A DNA stretch of 64,000 bases from contig NC_003281.10 of assembly GCF_000002985.6 (NCBI RefSeq), forward strand, positions 2,294,001-2,358,000, given 5' to 3'. Positions 1-11,644 of this stretch are shown piece by piece (the first letter of the stretch is position 1; the number at the start of each line of letters is the position of its first letter). The stretch comes from Caenorhabditis elegans. Taxonomy: Eukaryota > Nematoda > Chromadorea > Rhabditida > Rhabditidae. The position numbers and the translations under genes were made by a program. A model generated the notes under the pieces. It ran no database searches, was not told where the DNA came from, and was given only the letters and a program-made list of their open reading frames with translations.

Positions 1-1
1 T

Positions 2-124
2 GATTCATTCGACGAAATATTTTCACCGGAATTGAACGAGCGTTTCACAATTCGTTTTGAAGAGGAAGAGGATTTCGAATTTGGATATGAGAGCGAATTT
101 AAATTTTTTGTGAAGAGAAATTGA
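2..124 (+). CDS. 3' end of a gene entering from the left, possibly F-box/FTH
   Basis: An open frame enters the window and ends at the TGA at 122-124, giving 40 residues. The stretch is acidic (a run of Glu with Phe) and ends in SEFKFFVKRN. A poly(A) signal AATAAA follows at 171-176, 47 bp after the stop, which supports a genuine gene end. The tail resembles the C-terminal strand of the F-box/FTH proteins further right (for example one ending CEFKVKKL), and an F-box relic lies 1.1 kb downstream, so membership of that family is plausible. This is inference from a short segment only. Confidence 0.5.
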   Translation, partial: DSFDEIFSPELNERFTIRFEEEEDFEFGYESEFKFFVKRN

Positions 125-189
125 ATTATTTGTTTTAATATTGATTTTTTGTCTGAAAATTGTCTATTTCAATAAATTTTTACTTTAGA

Positions 190-830
190 GATTTTAAATT
201 GGAGCACTAAATTGCTGGCAAATGCTGTTCGGCAAAATTTCTCGCCAACAAATTCGACAAATCGGCAAATTGCGAGTTTGCCAATTTACCGAAAATTTTC
301 AATTCCGGCAATTTGCAGGTTTGCCGATTTGCCATTTGCCGGATATTAATAGTGCTTAGAGGGCCGATTTGCCGGAAATTATCGTTTTTCCGGTAAAATC
401 GGCAATTTGCAGGTTTGCCGTTTGCTATTTGCCGGTTATCAATTTGCCGGAAGTGTTTAGAAAATTTTTTTATAAGACGGAAACCTGGAAACAACAAATT
501 TGCCGAAAATTTTCGTAAATTGCCGTTTTTCCGGCAAAATCGACAAATCGGCAATTTGTCGATTTGCCGATTTACCAAAAATTTTTAATTCCGGCTTTTT
601 GTCGGTTTACCGATTTTCCGGAAATTTTCTTTGCCGGAATTTTTTGAAAATTGCCGTTTTACCGGCAAAATCGACAAATCGGCAACATTTCGGCAATTTG
701 CCGGTTTACCGATTTGCCGTTCGCAGGATATCAATTTGCCGAAATTTTTCGAAAACTGCCGTTTTTCCGGCAAAATTGACAAATCGGCAATTTGCCAATT
801 TGCCGATTCGCTGGGAAGCCCACCACTGAT
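190..830. repeat. TTTGCCG/CGGCAAA interspersed repeat array
   Basis: A dense degenerate array of TTTGCCG, CGGCAAATCGGCAA and their complements, so both strands look alike and short self-complementary blocks recur about every 20-40 bp. Open frames on both strands (rich in Cys, Arg and Phe) are by-products of the repeat. The same family recurs at 5285-5735 in the neighbouring gene. Confidence 0.85.
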
Positions 831-1227
831 TTCAACTATGTTGTGATATTTCCAAAAACGACCCCAGTCACCGGTTTTAACATCAATAGTCTGTGGCCTA
901 CTTGACTAGACAGTCAATATTTACCTTCTCTTCTTCTCTGAGTCTCTCTTTCTTGGTCTATTTTATAGATAACAGTTCACGTTATGTTCACTATCGACTT
1001 GAGTCTATAAACATGTATATTTCTATATAATTAATTCATTCAATTTCCAAAGACTTCCTGGTGGGATGGTCCATTTTCTTTGATTTTTACTGAATTTTTA
1101 ATGGATTTTCACTAAATTTTCTTGACTACGGGCTATTTTCTGGTAAGTATTTCTATATGAAATCTCACAATGTTTCACAAAAATTGGTAAATTTCAGCTA
1201 AATATTGTGTATTTTGATGCTTAAGTG
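831..1227. other. Intergenic, nothing recognised
   Basis: AT-rich unique-looking sequence between the TTTGCCG array and the F-box relic. I see no gene, RNA or clear repeat in it. Confidence 0.4.
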
Positions 1228-1317
1228 CTGAAAACAATTGACCAATTAGAACGGATAACTCATTTGGATCAGTGGAAAAATGCAAAACCGCCGGAATTTT
1301 CAGCCCCAAAAATGAAT
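1228..1317 (+). pseudogene. F-box/FTH protein relic
   Basis: Thirty open codons read LKTIDQLERITHLDQWKNAK and onward. This matches the conserved FTH-domain segment of the nearby F-box genes (IDNFERIFHLDQWKF, IDNFKQITCLDQWRNAK). No F-box exon or C-terminal exon is visible around it. It is therefore a decayed fragment of a former F-box gene on the plus strand, lying just beyond the 3' end of the convergent minus-strand repeat-domain gene. Confidence 0.65.
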
Positions 1318-1358
1318 ATGAAAATAAAATATTGTTCTGTTCTAGACTTTCAGCAAAC

Positions 1359-1364
1359 TTTATT
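1359..1364 (-). promoter_or_regulatory. Poly(A) signal of the five-repeat gene
   Basis: AATAAA on the minus strand, about 105 bp downstream of the stop codon at 1469. Confidence 0.5.
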
Positions 1365-1468
1365 CAAAACATAATAAATATAATAAAACTAGAGATCAAA
1401 GTCTTCCTGAAAAAGTTCACATTTAAATACAAACATATATACTGTTAAACCCGATGAAAATCTGTTGT

Positions 1469-4400
1469 TCAAAAGCGTTCTAGCATTCCAAATAAGCTTT
1501 TTTTATTGTCTCCCGGAACCTCTTGTTTAACTTGTGCAAGTCCCGGAGCTTCTCCAACAAGTATGGGCTCTGTATTCATATTGTAGCCATCGCCTTCTCT
1601 GATCTCTTCCTGAACTTCTCCAACGGGTTCTGATGGGGCTCGACTAGTATTCTTCGACGTAATCTCCGCACCACTATCTACCGCTTGTGATGAGACATAT
1701 ACCACATAGATTTCGTTTCTGAATTCTTTGAGGAATATCTGCAAAAAAAAGTATTCATTTAAAAGTGTTCTATGAGGATATGTCATTGCAGAATTGAAAA
1801 AAAATTTATTTTTTTTATTTTTTCACTACTTTGGAGGCCTGTAGAATTGCTCCAAATGCTTTTTTGCAAACGTTCAATGTCTTTCAGAACGGTTAGAAGT
1901 TGGTGAACATTCTGTGGAGATTTTTGGAAAATGTTCAGATTATTTTTTTTTTTCAAAAAAAATTAAAATTTTCAAAATTTTCTCAGAACGTTAACCTACT
2001 TCTACCCGTTCTAAAAAATTGAAAGATTGCAAAAAAAAAGCATTTGGAGCAATTCTACAGGCCTCCAAAGTAGTGAAAAAAAATGCACTAAAACAAAAAT
2101 TTCAGATTGAAATTTTTGGAATTGAAAGTAGAGCTGTGTCGCTTAAAGGTGGAATACCTAAATCTGGGAAATATTTTCAAATGACTTTAAATTTTCCCCT
2201 GATTCCAAATATCTAAATGAATAAATTTATAAAAGTTTCCCTGATTTTATATTTGAGCTTGAAATCGTGATTTTCATTTGCGTTCCCATGAGCTTTTTCA
2301 AATTCGCGCCGAAATAAATTATCTTTGGGGCACGTTTGCCTCATTTAATTTTCTCCATCAATTTTTATTTCATTCAGTTTTCAGCTATTTTAATTCATTT
2401 TTGTGGAGCAAATGCGCTCCACGGATAATTAATTTCGGCGCGAATTTGAAAAAGCTCATGGGGACGCAAATAAAATTCGCGATTTCAAGCTCAAATTTAA
2501 AATCGGGGAAATTTTTTGAATTTTTTCACATCGAAATACGGATTCAGGGGAAAATTTGGAGTCATTTGTAAATAATTCCCAGATTTAGGTACTCCACCTT
2601 TAAAATTTTGCAGTGACATATCCGGAAACGTTTCAAATGACTCATGTCTCGTATTGTAGTCAGACAGGGCAAAATGTAAAAACATTTCCATTTAAGATTC
2701 AAATATCAAATTAACTTACATATTTCTTAAAATATCTGAGATACGGATTCGTACATTTCAGAACATGGGTAACACTGCCATCGTCCATTTTGATTTGACT
2801 TAGCCTTGGTTTGATTTCGGGGTGTTCTAAAAACTAGAGTAATATACCAGAATTACAGTACTCACTAACCATGCCGCTTGGAATACCATCTCAAATCATC
2901 TATATGCACAAAATTCCGAAGATCGTCTTTTGTTCCGTGGAATCTTGCAAACTTTGAACAGGCGTGATCGATATTTGGGGAGTGGTAGGTGGTTTCTGAT
3001 ACCGTTTCAGTGGTAGTGCAGCTGAAAAAAAAAAAAATATATATATATATACATATAGGCTTAAAGGTGGAGTAGCGCCAGTGGGGAAATTGCTTTAAAA
3101 CATGCCTATGGTACCACAATTACCAAATATCATTGTAAAAAAATTTAAAAAAATTTTTAAAAATTTAATATGATTTTTTGAAATTTGAAAAAATCTCGAA
3201 TTGCATCAAGTTCCTATTTGAATTACCGCCAATAGTTCGATGTTCGATGGAGCGCGCTTGCATTATTTTAACTTTTATTTATCAATTTTTCTTGTTTTTG
3301 ATTGAATTTTCATGTTTTTTAAAGTAATTTCAAAGGAAATTTAATGAAAAATTCAAGATAAATGTAGATTGCTCACTAAAAATTATTGAAAACAGAGAAA
3401 GCACGTTTTCCAACGGCGAAATCAAAATTTTTTCAAATAATCTATTTCAAGGATTTAGGCTTTAGCGCCCGCGTTTTCATAAAAAATTTACATTTATCTT
3501 TAATTTTTCATTAAATTTCCAGTAAAATTACTCAAAAAAACATGAAAAATCAATCAAAAATAAGAAAAATTGATAAATAAAAGTTAAAATAATGCAAGCG
3601 CGCTCCATCGAACATCGAACTATTGGCGGTAATTCAAATAGGAATTTGATGCAATTCGAGATTTTTTCAATTTTCAAAAAATCATATAAAATTTAGAACA
3701 TTTTTAAAATTTTTTTTACTATGATATTTGGTCATTGTGGTATCATAGGCATGTTTTAAAGCAATTTCTCCACTGGCGCTTCTCCATTTATAGTTGAAAA
3801 TATGATTTTTAAGTTACCTGGATATGATTCTCAAGATGATAGTCTTTGTTAGACCCCGAAAGTATTCTTCTTCTAGCCACATGGACTTGCTTGGCCCAAA
3901 GGTAGGTTCAAGTGTTGGAGAGGATCTCCGGAACCTTTTAGCAGGCGGGGAATACCCCATCTCTGCATGTTCCGAACCAACCGGAACCTGATCAAGAATG
4001 CCTTCAGTGGCAATATTGTAGTCATCTGGAACCTCTTGTTCAATCCCCGAGCTGTCCGGAACCTTTCGAACTGGATCAAGTATAGGCTCTATATCCATAT
4101 CGTACTCATATTCATAGTCTTCTAGACCTTCTTCTAGAACCTCTTGTTTGATGTGTGCAAGTTCGGGAGACTCTGAAGCTTCTTTGCCGTACTCGTCCCA
4201 GTCCTGAAGCTCTCCAGCTTGAGCTCTAAACCTTCTCTTTAAAGGAATCTCCGCTCTATCCACAGCTTGTGATGAGACGTATACCACATAAACTTCATCA
4301 CATGATTCATCGAGGAATATCTGGAAAATAATTACAGATTTATAATTAAAGATTCAGCCTTTAAAATTCTCTTACATATTTCTTAAAGTAGCTGAGGAAC

Positions 4401-7400
4401 GGGTTCGGGCAGTGCAGGATATGGATAACACTGCCATCATCCATATTGAGTTGGCTTGCCCTTGGCTTGATTCCAGTTTGTCCTAGAAGTAAATTAGGGT
4501 AATATTATATGATTACAGTAACGTTTAACCTGATTTCATGATTGACCATTTGAAATCATCAATGTGCACAAACTTTCGAAGATCTTTCTTTGTTCCGTGG
4601 AATCTAGCAAACATTGAACAGGCGTGATTCATTTTTGGAAAGTAGTAGGTGGTTTCTGTTACCGTACAGCTGAAAACGTATGGGTTTCAACTAGGGCTCA
4701 CATTTGGGCTGGCAATTTTTTGGGTTTTTTGTTTTTTGGTTTTTTTTTGTTGGTATTTTGACGAAAAATCGATTTTTTGGTTTTTTTTTGTTTTTTTGGG
4801 ACGAAAAAAACCAAAAAAAAATCCAAAAAAAAGTTTACCGTGTCTAGTCTCGCCTCGAGACTATTCTGTATTAAAATACATTAAAACATGAAATCAAAAC
4901 CATTAAAAATCAGTTAATGCATCAAAAATTTTTTGATTTTTTTTTGGTTTTTCGAAAATTTCAATTGTTTTGTTTTTTGGTTTTTTGGTTTTTCAAAAAC
5001 TTCATTTTTTTGTTTTTTGGTCCAAACTTTTTTTTGGCCCCAGCCCTGGCTCACATGAGGTCGTCGCAACGGCAGGCTTCATGTACCCGAATGAACAAAT
5101 AGTGCGGCGCGGAGCCCCGAACGTGTCGGACGCACAACGCTGCGCACACGCCAAGCTGCGGAACCTCGCACGTGTCGGCCGCTCCAAATAACTACCTTAC
5201 GCACTTCATTGCAAATACACTCCCGCATTTTGCGCCTCACTCAGCTGGGAGCCCTAGTTTCACGTGGAATATATGATGTTTAAGTCAGGGGTGGGCGGCA
5301 AACGATTCTTTTCCGGCAAATCGGCAATTTGCCGGAATTTAAATTTTCCGGCAAACCGGCAATTTGCCGGAATTGAAAATTTCCGGCAAACCGGCGAATC
5401 GGTAATTTGCAGAAAATTTTCGGCAAATTGTGGTTTTGCACTTATTGTTTGGAATTTCAATTTCAAATGGCAAAGTTAAACGCATCATATGAATTTTCCA
5501 ATATCTATTTTGATAAGTACGCATATTCTATGAAAATATGTAGAAAAAACGGGAGAAATTCAAAAATGGACAGTTTTAAGTGCTGCCGTTTTATAAAAAA
5601 TCCCTCTAAACATTTCCGGCAAATCTGGTATCCGGCAAATCGGCAAGTCGGCACTTTGCCGTAAATTAAAATTTCCGGCAAATCGGCAAATTGCCGGTTT
5701 GCCAATTTGCCGAACGGCAATTGCCACCCAGCCCTGGTTTAAGTTACCTGTACATGATTTTTGAAATGATAATCTTTGAGAGACTCCGAAAGTGTTCTCC
5801 TTCTAACCACATTTCGCTTTTTGAAGGTGTGGGTGATCTTCGAACTGGTAGACACAACTCTTGCTCAGGCTGCTGGATCTCTGCAAGTTCCGGGTCAACC
5901 CAAACCACTGGAATCGGATCAAGTATGGGTTCTGTATCCATATTGAAGCCATATTCATAGTCGACTAAGCTTTCTTTTGGAGCATCTTGATTGATATGTG
6001 CAAGTTCGAGAGTCTCTGAAGCTTCTTCAGCCAAGTTGTTGCCGTACTCCTCTTGCTGAATATTTGCATTTTGCAATTTGTCCCCGTCCTGAACCTCTCC
6101 AGCTTGCGCCGAGGGCTTTATACCCGTTCTTATTGACGGGATCTCCGAACTGTCTACAGCTCGTGATGAAACGTATACGACATAAATATAGTCAGTAGAT
6201 TCGTTGAAGAATATCTGGAAAACAAAAAAACTCAAGTTTTAGATTCAAAATTTAGAATTCTCTTACATATTTCTTAAAGTAGTTGAGGTACGGATTCACA
6301 CAGTTTAGAATATGGACAAGACTTCCATCGTCCGTATAGTTATGATTTGGCCTTGGCTTGATTTCAGTTTCTCCTGAAATTAATTTAGAAATTTAGAATA
6401 TGTTCCTGTTTCTTGTAAGAATTTTCTAAAAATGTCTGCAAGTTTCCGGCAATTTTCAATATTCAACAGGCATTTTGAGCTTGAAATAGTGCACACAGGG
6501 ATGTGCTTCGGTAAACGCACAAAACGGCTCATTTTAATATGATAATTCAACATTTTTCCCCAAAATTAATATAGGAATGTAGAAAAAAAGTTTGTTCTAT
6601 CTGAAAATAATATTTATTTTTGTTGAAACGCTTCAAAAACATTTCGAATAGTGCCAGAAAGGTGCAGTTAAAGGTGGAGTAGCGCCAGTGGGAAAATTGC
6701 TTTAAAACATGCCTATGGTACCACAATGACCAAATATCATAGTAAAAAAAATTTTGAAAATTGAAAAAATCTCGAATTGCATCAAGTTCCTATTTGAATT
6801 ACCGCCAATAGTTCGATGTTCGATGGAGCGCGCTTGCATTATTTTAACTTTTATTTATCAATTTTTCTTATTTTTGATTGATTTTTCATGTTTTTTTCAG
6901 TAATTTTACTGGGAATTTAATGAATTATTTAAGATAAATGTAATTTTTTTATTAAAAAGCGGGCGCTAAAGCCTAAATCTTTGAAATAGATTATTTCAGG
7001 CTCAACGTCGTTGAAAAACGTTCTTTCTATGTTTTCAATTGTTTTTAGTGAAAAATCTAATTTTATCTTGAATTTTTCATTAAATTTCCAGTAAAATTAC
7101 TCAAAAAGACATGAAAAATCAATCAAAAATAAGAAAAATTGATAAATAAAAGTTAAATAAATGCAAGCGCGCTCCATCGAACATCGAACTATTGGCGGTA
7201 ATTCAAATATGCGTTTGATGCAATTCGAGATTTTTTCAATTTTGAAAAAATCATATAAAATTTAGAAAATTTTTTTTTAATTTTTTTACTATGATATTTG
7301 GTCATTGTGTTACCATAGGCATGTTTTAAAGCAATTTCCCCACTGGCGCTACTCCACCTTTAAACGGTTTTTCGGCTAACGACAAATTTCAGGCACTATT

Positions 7401-10400
7401 TGAAGACTTTTTGAAGCTTTTCAACAAAAATAAATATCATTTTCATATGGAACTAACCTTTTTCTACATTCCTATATTAATTTTTGATGCAGTTTTGTGC
7501 ATTTGCTCAAAAGATGCCTGGTACACAGCAAGGGTGCGCGGCAAATTCGGCAAGTTTGCCGCTCAGATATACGGTACTAACCTTGTTTCTTGTAATACCA
7601 TATGAAATTATCAATACGCACAAACGTCCGAATATCCTTCTTTGTTCCGTGGAATCTTGCAAACATTGAACACGCGCGATTCATATTCGGGAAGTGGAAG
7701 GTGGTTTGTGTGGTAGTACAACTGGAAAATTAAAGGTTTGTAATGCAAAATGTGATTTTTAAGTGATTTTTAAGCTACCTGGATATGATATTTGATATGA
7801 CCTTCTTTGAAAGTACTCGAAAGTATTCTCCTTCAACCCACTGACCAGGTGCAAGGGTAGGTACCTCAACTTCAAGTGATGGAGTAAGTTGGGAGGATAC
7901 GGGGGGATTTTGAACTGGCGGGGACTGCTCGATAGACTCTGCAAGTTCCGGAACCTCTTGAACTGGATCAAGTATGGGTTGTGTATCCATATTGTTGTGA
8001 TATCCATAGTATTCTCTGCTTCCTCCCGGAACCTGTTGCTCAACCTCTTCCTGAACCTGTTCAGCTTGCTCTGAAGAAGCTATACCTTTTCTCTTTGGGA
8101 TATCCGAACTGTCTACGGCTCGTGCCGAAACATATACCACATAAATATTGTCACTGTATTCATTGACGAATATCTGGAAAATAAAAATAAAAATATACTT
8201 TAGATTTGAATAGAATAGAATTCTCTTACATATTTCTTAAAATAGTAGAGATACGGATTCACACAGTTCAGAATATAAAAAACACTCCGATCGTCCATAA
8301 GGATATGAGTTGGCATTGGCTTGATTACTTTTTCGCCTGAAATTAATTTAGAATATGTTCCTATTCCTTGTAACTCTGGAAGTTTTCGGGCACTTTTACA
8401 ATGAGGTTAAAGGCGTTTTGAATATGAAAAAGGGCAAAAAATCTCAAAATTTGCCGTGCTCAAGAAACTCCAAAAAAATGTGATACTTTTTCAATGTTTT
8501 TTGGAGCACCAAAACTACTGATTTCTCAACAGACACATTTCTAAACAGACATCAGAAAGTCACATTTCGCTATGATCTACGAAAAATTCGGGAGAAGAGA
8601 CGCAGACATCCCATCTGATAATGCATGGTTAAGAGTGTGCCGACGTCACAATTTTTCTGGGAAAAACATTCCCGCATTTTTGTAGATCAAACCACGATGA
8701 GACTTTCTGACACCTAGTTTCGGCATCAAAATAACTCAATTTTGTGTCATTTTACTACACTTTTTGGGACAAAATCAAATAGTTTTGGTCAAAATTGTAT
8801 TGTCAAATTTTTTGATGTCTGCGGCAAATTTGGCAAACGGCAAATTCGACGAATTTGCCGTATCCACCCATGGTGCACAAAATTTCGATTGCCGAACCCT
8901 AACAGCCGCTCAAATACACGGTACTAACCTCGCTTCTTGTAATTCCAACTGAAATCATCCATACGCACAAACTTCCGAAGATCCTCCTTTGTTCCGTGGA
9001 ATCTTGCGAACATTGAACAGGCGCGATTCATATTCGGGAAGTCGTGGGTGGTTTGTGTGGTTGTACATCTGAAAAGATGTAGATTTTAAAGAAGGAGTAT
9101 CGTCAATGGGAAAATTGTTTTAAAATGTAGTATTCGTGCTGAAAAAATCTGTTCACATTAAGCATTTTTAGTCAGAAAAATCGACGAAAAATCTTTAAAA
9201 TTTAACTAGAGAAATCTTAGGCCACAAGGATTGCTCCAATTTAAATTCTGTTCTGTATTGTGTTTTTAAAAAGTATTTTATACAATTTCTTATTCCCAGC
9301 TTACTCAAACTTTGAGAAAGAAAAATTAGTTAAAGTTTGAAAAATAGCAATTAAATCAATGTGTTGTTGAACGAATATGGCCTAGGATTCATTCCCGCGC
9401 GAATTTAAGATTAATCCACTTTCATCCGCTTTCATCGATTTCCGTGGCGAATTGCTCAATGCTAACGGATTTTTCCCGATTTTCTTTTGTTATATTCGTA
9501 AGTTTCAGCACGAATACTACATTTTAAAACAATTTACCCATTCAGGATACTCCTTCTTTCAGTGATTTTAAGCTACCTGGATATGATATTCAATATGACT
9601 GCCTTTGAAAGCGCTCGAAAGTATTCTCCTTCAACCCACTGGCTAGGTGCAACGGTAGGTGCCTCAACTTCTAGTGATGGAGTAAGTTGGGAGGGTCCGG
9701 GGGGCTCAATCTCTGCAAATTCCGAACTGACCGGAACCTCTGGAACTGGATCAAGTATGGGCTCTGTATCCATATTGTAGTCAAATTCATAGTCTACTAG
9801 GTTTTCTTCCAGAACCTCTCCAGCTTGCACCGAGGGATCCATACCCGTTCTCTTTGACGGGATCTCTGAACTGTCTACAGCTTCTGATGAGACATATACC
9901 ACATAAATATTGTCACTGGATTCATTGACGAATATCTGAAAGCAATAAAATTTAGGATAAGATTCAAAATGTGGAATTCTCTTACATATTTCTTAAAGTA
10001 GCTGAGGTACGGATTCGAACAGTTCAGGATATGTACAACACTGCCATCGTCCATTGTGATTTGGTGTGATCTTGGTTTGATTTCAGTTTGTCCTGAAATT
10101 TATTCAGAATGTATGTAAGTATTTTAGTGGCATCTTTTCAGAAAATCCACTTTTATATTGAAAAATTGTTTTAAAAAACAAGAAATTTCAGCAAAAATAC
10201 TTGTTCCAGATAATCCTACGGCTCCAAAACATGGAAAACGTGTAATATCATAAAAACAAAAAATATTGACCTCTGCGGGGATCGAACCCTGTACATATTT
10301 CACACCAGTCATCCCTGTTACCAACTGAGCCAAAAGTGCAATTTCCAAATTTTTCAAAAAATAAGGGTTTCCGATGTGAAATTTCATGGAGATCCCGAAA

Positions 10401-10915
10401 ATTTACATAAAATCGTGTGAAAAATTATTCCAAGTTGTGAAAATCCACTTTTTTGGGCAAAAATTCAAAAAAAATTTTAATTCGTTTTTTTTTAAGTTCT
10501 AGACACCCGTTATTATTCAATATTCAACCAGCCGTGGAGCTAACCTTGCTTCTTGTAAGACCATCTGAAATCATCCATATGCACAAACTTGCGAAGATCT
10601 TCCTTTGTTCCGTTGAATCTGGCAAACATGGAACAGGCGCGATTTATATTCGGGAAGTGGAAGGTGGTTTCAGTGTGAGTACAGCTGAAAATTCACAGAT
10701 TTACAGATTAAATTTTTTAAAAGTTACCTGGAAATGATGTTCATGACGATAGTCTTTGTTAGAACCCGAAAGTGTTCACCTTCAAGCCAAAGTGATTGGC
10801 TAGGCCCAATCGTAGGCGGCTTAACTTCAAGTGCTGTGGAGGACCCGGGTACATTTTGATCCGGCGGAGAATTTTCGTCCCACGGCCTTTTACAGGTTGG
10901 ACAATATGAATGCAT
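1469..10915 (-). CDS. Uncharacterised protein with five tandem copies of an unknown domain (about 1142 aa, 16 exons)
   Basis: I do not recognise the family. Exons: 10915-10728, 10684-10545, 10092-9986, 9935-9577; 9068-8929, 8336-8230, 8173-7779; 7721-7582, 6373-6267, 6214-5748; 4669-4530, 4482-4376, 4320-3818; 3021-2870, 2826-2720, 1738-1469. The frame stays open through every junction. Exons of 140 and 107 nt recur in each unit (one is 152). The start is the ATG at 10915, followed by a CPTCK pair of cysteines. Each unit of about 125 residues has four recognisable parts: WVEGEYFRVLSKKVI; NHACSMFARFHGTKxDLRKFVHxDDF; MDDGSVVHILNCxNPYLSYFKKY; and IFVNESSDNIYVVYVSSxAVDSSEIP. Units are joined by acidic, Pro/Gln-rich linkers of variable length with the motif NMDTEPILDPVPEVPE. 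No signal peptide or membrane segment is evident. Predicted translation and expression are unverified; the function is unknown. Confidence 0.82.
1820..2080. repeat. Inverted repeat (foldback)
   Basis: CTTTGGAGGCCTGTAGAATT near 1822 is mirrored by AATTCTACAGGCCTCCAAAG near 2055. The element lies in the last intron of the five-repeat gene and has a T-rich middle. It looks like a short non-autonomous foldback element. Confidence 0.75.
2138..2615. repeat. Inverted-repeat MITE
   Basis: Ends CTTAAAGGTGGAATACCTAA and TTAGGTACTCCACCTTTAAA are complementary. The arms also contain paired AGCTTTTTCAAATTCGCGCC and its complement around 2290 and 2440. It is intronic in the five-repeat gene and its outer ends resemble those of the 3060 and 6668 elements. 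Confidence 0.75.
3060..3792. mobile_element. Palindromic MITE, copy 1
   Basis: Ends CTTAAAGGTGGAGTAGCGCC and GGCGCTTCTCCATTTATAG are inverted copies. The arms (GCTTTAAAACATGCC; GCGCGCTCCATCGAACATCG) pair over most of about 730 bp. There is no coding capacity. It lies in the intron joining units 4 and 5 of the five-repeat gene. Confidence 0.85.
4689..5262. mobile_element. Element with CTAGGGCTC ends and a GC-rich core
   Basis: Terminal ACTAGGGCTC near 4690 and GAGCCCTAGT near 5250 are inverted. The left half is T/G-rich (TTTTTTGGTTTTTTGTT), while 5040-5200 is unusually GC-rich (GTGCGGCGCGGAGCCCCG). Sequence composition differs sharply from the host intron. No transposase is seen. Confidence 0.6.
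5285..5735. repeat. TTTGCCG/CGGCAAA repeat array, copy 2
   Basis: Same CCGGCAAATCGGCAA family as at 190-830, in two blocks (5308-5420 and 5615-5720) around a unique middle. Intronic in the five-repeat gene, adjoining the CTAGGGCTC element. Confidence 0.85.
6664..7368. mobile_element. Palindromic MITE, copy 2
   Basis: Same family as the 3060-3792 element, with ends TTAAAGGTGGAGTAGCGCCA and TGGCGCTACTCCACCTTTAA. It inserted in a different intron (inside unit 3) of the same gene, so the copies arrived independently of the domain duplication. Confidence 0.88.
8568..8712. repeat. Dispersed repeat with TTTGATCTACAAAAAATGCGGG and GAGACGCAGACATC motifs
   Basis: GATCTACGAAAAATTCGGGA and GACGCAGACATCCC occur here. 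Related copies lie at about 11805-11910, 12470-12530 and 36095-36205 in this window. Intronic, non-coding. Confidence 0.65.
9084..9568. repeat. Inverted-repeat MITE
   Basis: AAAGAAGGAGTATCGTCAAT at the left end and TTCAGGATACTCCTTCTTTC at the right end are inverted. TGTAGTATTCGTGCTGAAA also pairs across the element. It lies in the intron joining units 1 and 2 of the five-repeat gene. Confidence 0.8.
10262..10346 (-). pseudogene. tRNA-like pseudogene (A and B boxes)
   Basis: On the minus strand an A-box-like TGGCTCAGTTGGTAA is followed about 35 nt later by the B-box-like GGTTCGATCCC, the spacing of a tRNA gene. Pairing of the acceptor and T stems is imperfect and no clean anticodon stem forms, so I call it a degenerate tRNA copy or tRNA-derived element, not a functional tRNA. 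Confidence 0.5.
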
Positions 10916-11400
10916 TGTAAGGGAGAAAACAATTGTGAATGAGTGAAAGACCAGATGGCCAGACGTCTGCAGAAAGAACGAGAGACTGCAGAGATGAAGA
11001 GGAGATGTCTGCGTCTCCTAATTGCCCCTATTATTCACTGCTGTTGTCGCCCTCTATCGTCTCTTTGTGTTAGCATTGTGGGTTGAATCTCTTGTTGCCA
11101 CCGCCAGTCTCCTCGCCGGGGTCTTCAATATGGGAGACTATAGAGAGGAGGAAGGTTACCGCGTTTCCCAGGAGCCCCTTTGCGTTGCCCTGGGGAAGGC
11201 TCGTTGCCACCCCCCGTCCTTCCCAGTTTACGGGGTCATCTTCCCCTTTTATGGGTTATTCTAGTAATGTTGCGGAATGTATTTATGACGTCGGGGAAGG
11301 CAAATTCAACAGTAGAAAACCTAGGCCCCCAGCCATCTTATTTCTTTCTTCTTTTTTGCTGTGTCTCTTATATTTACAGGTAAATTTTCACTAGAATCCG
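10916..11400. promoter_or_regulatory. GC-richer block upstream of the five-repeat gene
   Basis: This stretch adjoins the start codon of the minus-strand gene and probably holds its 5' UTR and promoter. Composition is unlike the surroundings (GCCACCGCCAGTCTCCTCGC, CCACCCCCCGTCCTTCCC). Short open frames here have no recognisable product. No TATA box or trans-splice acceptor is obvious. Confidence 0.4.
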
Positions 11401-11644
11401 TGAAAATGTGTAGTCTAATAAGGAAAAATAGAATCATTCCCAAATTTTTCTTTCTAACAAGAAAAAATGATAATTCAGTCAGAACTGCAAATCTACAGTA
11501 ACCCAGAATGTTTTGTGGCGGGACCCAAACAATTTTAGAATTGAGGCAATAAGGGAGTCAAATTGAAGCTGGGAACGTGGTAAATTGGAAAAAAAATGTG
11601 TGAAAATATAATGTGAGGCATAATAAAATGAAAATCAAAAATTG

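Noticed and set aside
207..846. Cys/Arg/Phe-rich open frames on both strands
   Set aside because: They are translations of the TTTGCCG repeat array.
5002..5191. Open frames in the GC-rich core near 5.1 kb
   Set aside because: No recognisable domain, no splice context, and GC-rich sequence is naturally low in stops.
10262..10346. Functional tRNA gene
   Set aside because: The acceptor stem has mismatches and no stable anticodon stem forms.
1469..10915. Five separate tandem genes instead of one
   Set aside because: Each unit lacks its own start and stop; the last exon of one unit ends at a GT donor in phase with the next unit, and only the first has an ATG start and the last a stop.
10916..11378. 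Solo LTR (TGTAAGGGAG to ATTTACA)
   Set aside because: The TGT...ACA ends fit, but flanking 5-mers (TGCAT and GGTAA) are not a target duplication and no other LTR features are visible.
11022..11394. Short plus-strand open frames with hydrophobic starts upstream of the five-repeat gene
   Set aside because: Overlapping in three frames, no paralogue, and no splice or poly(A) context.
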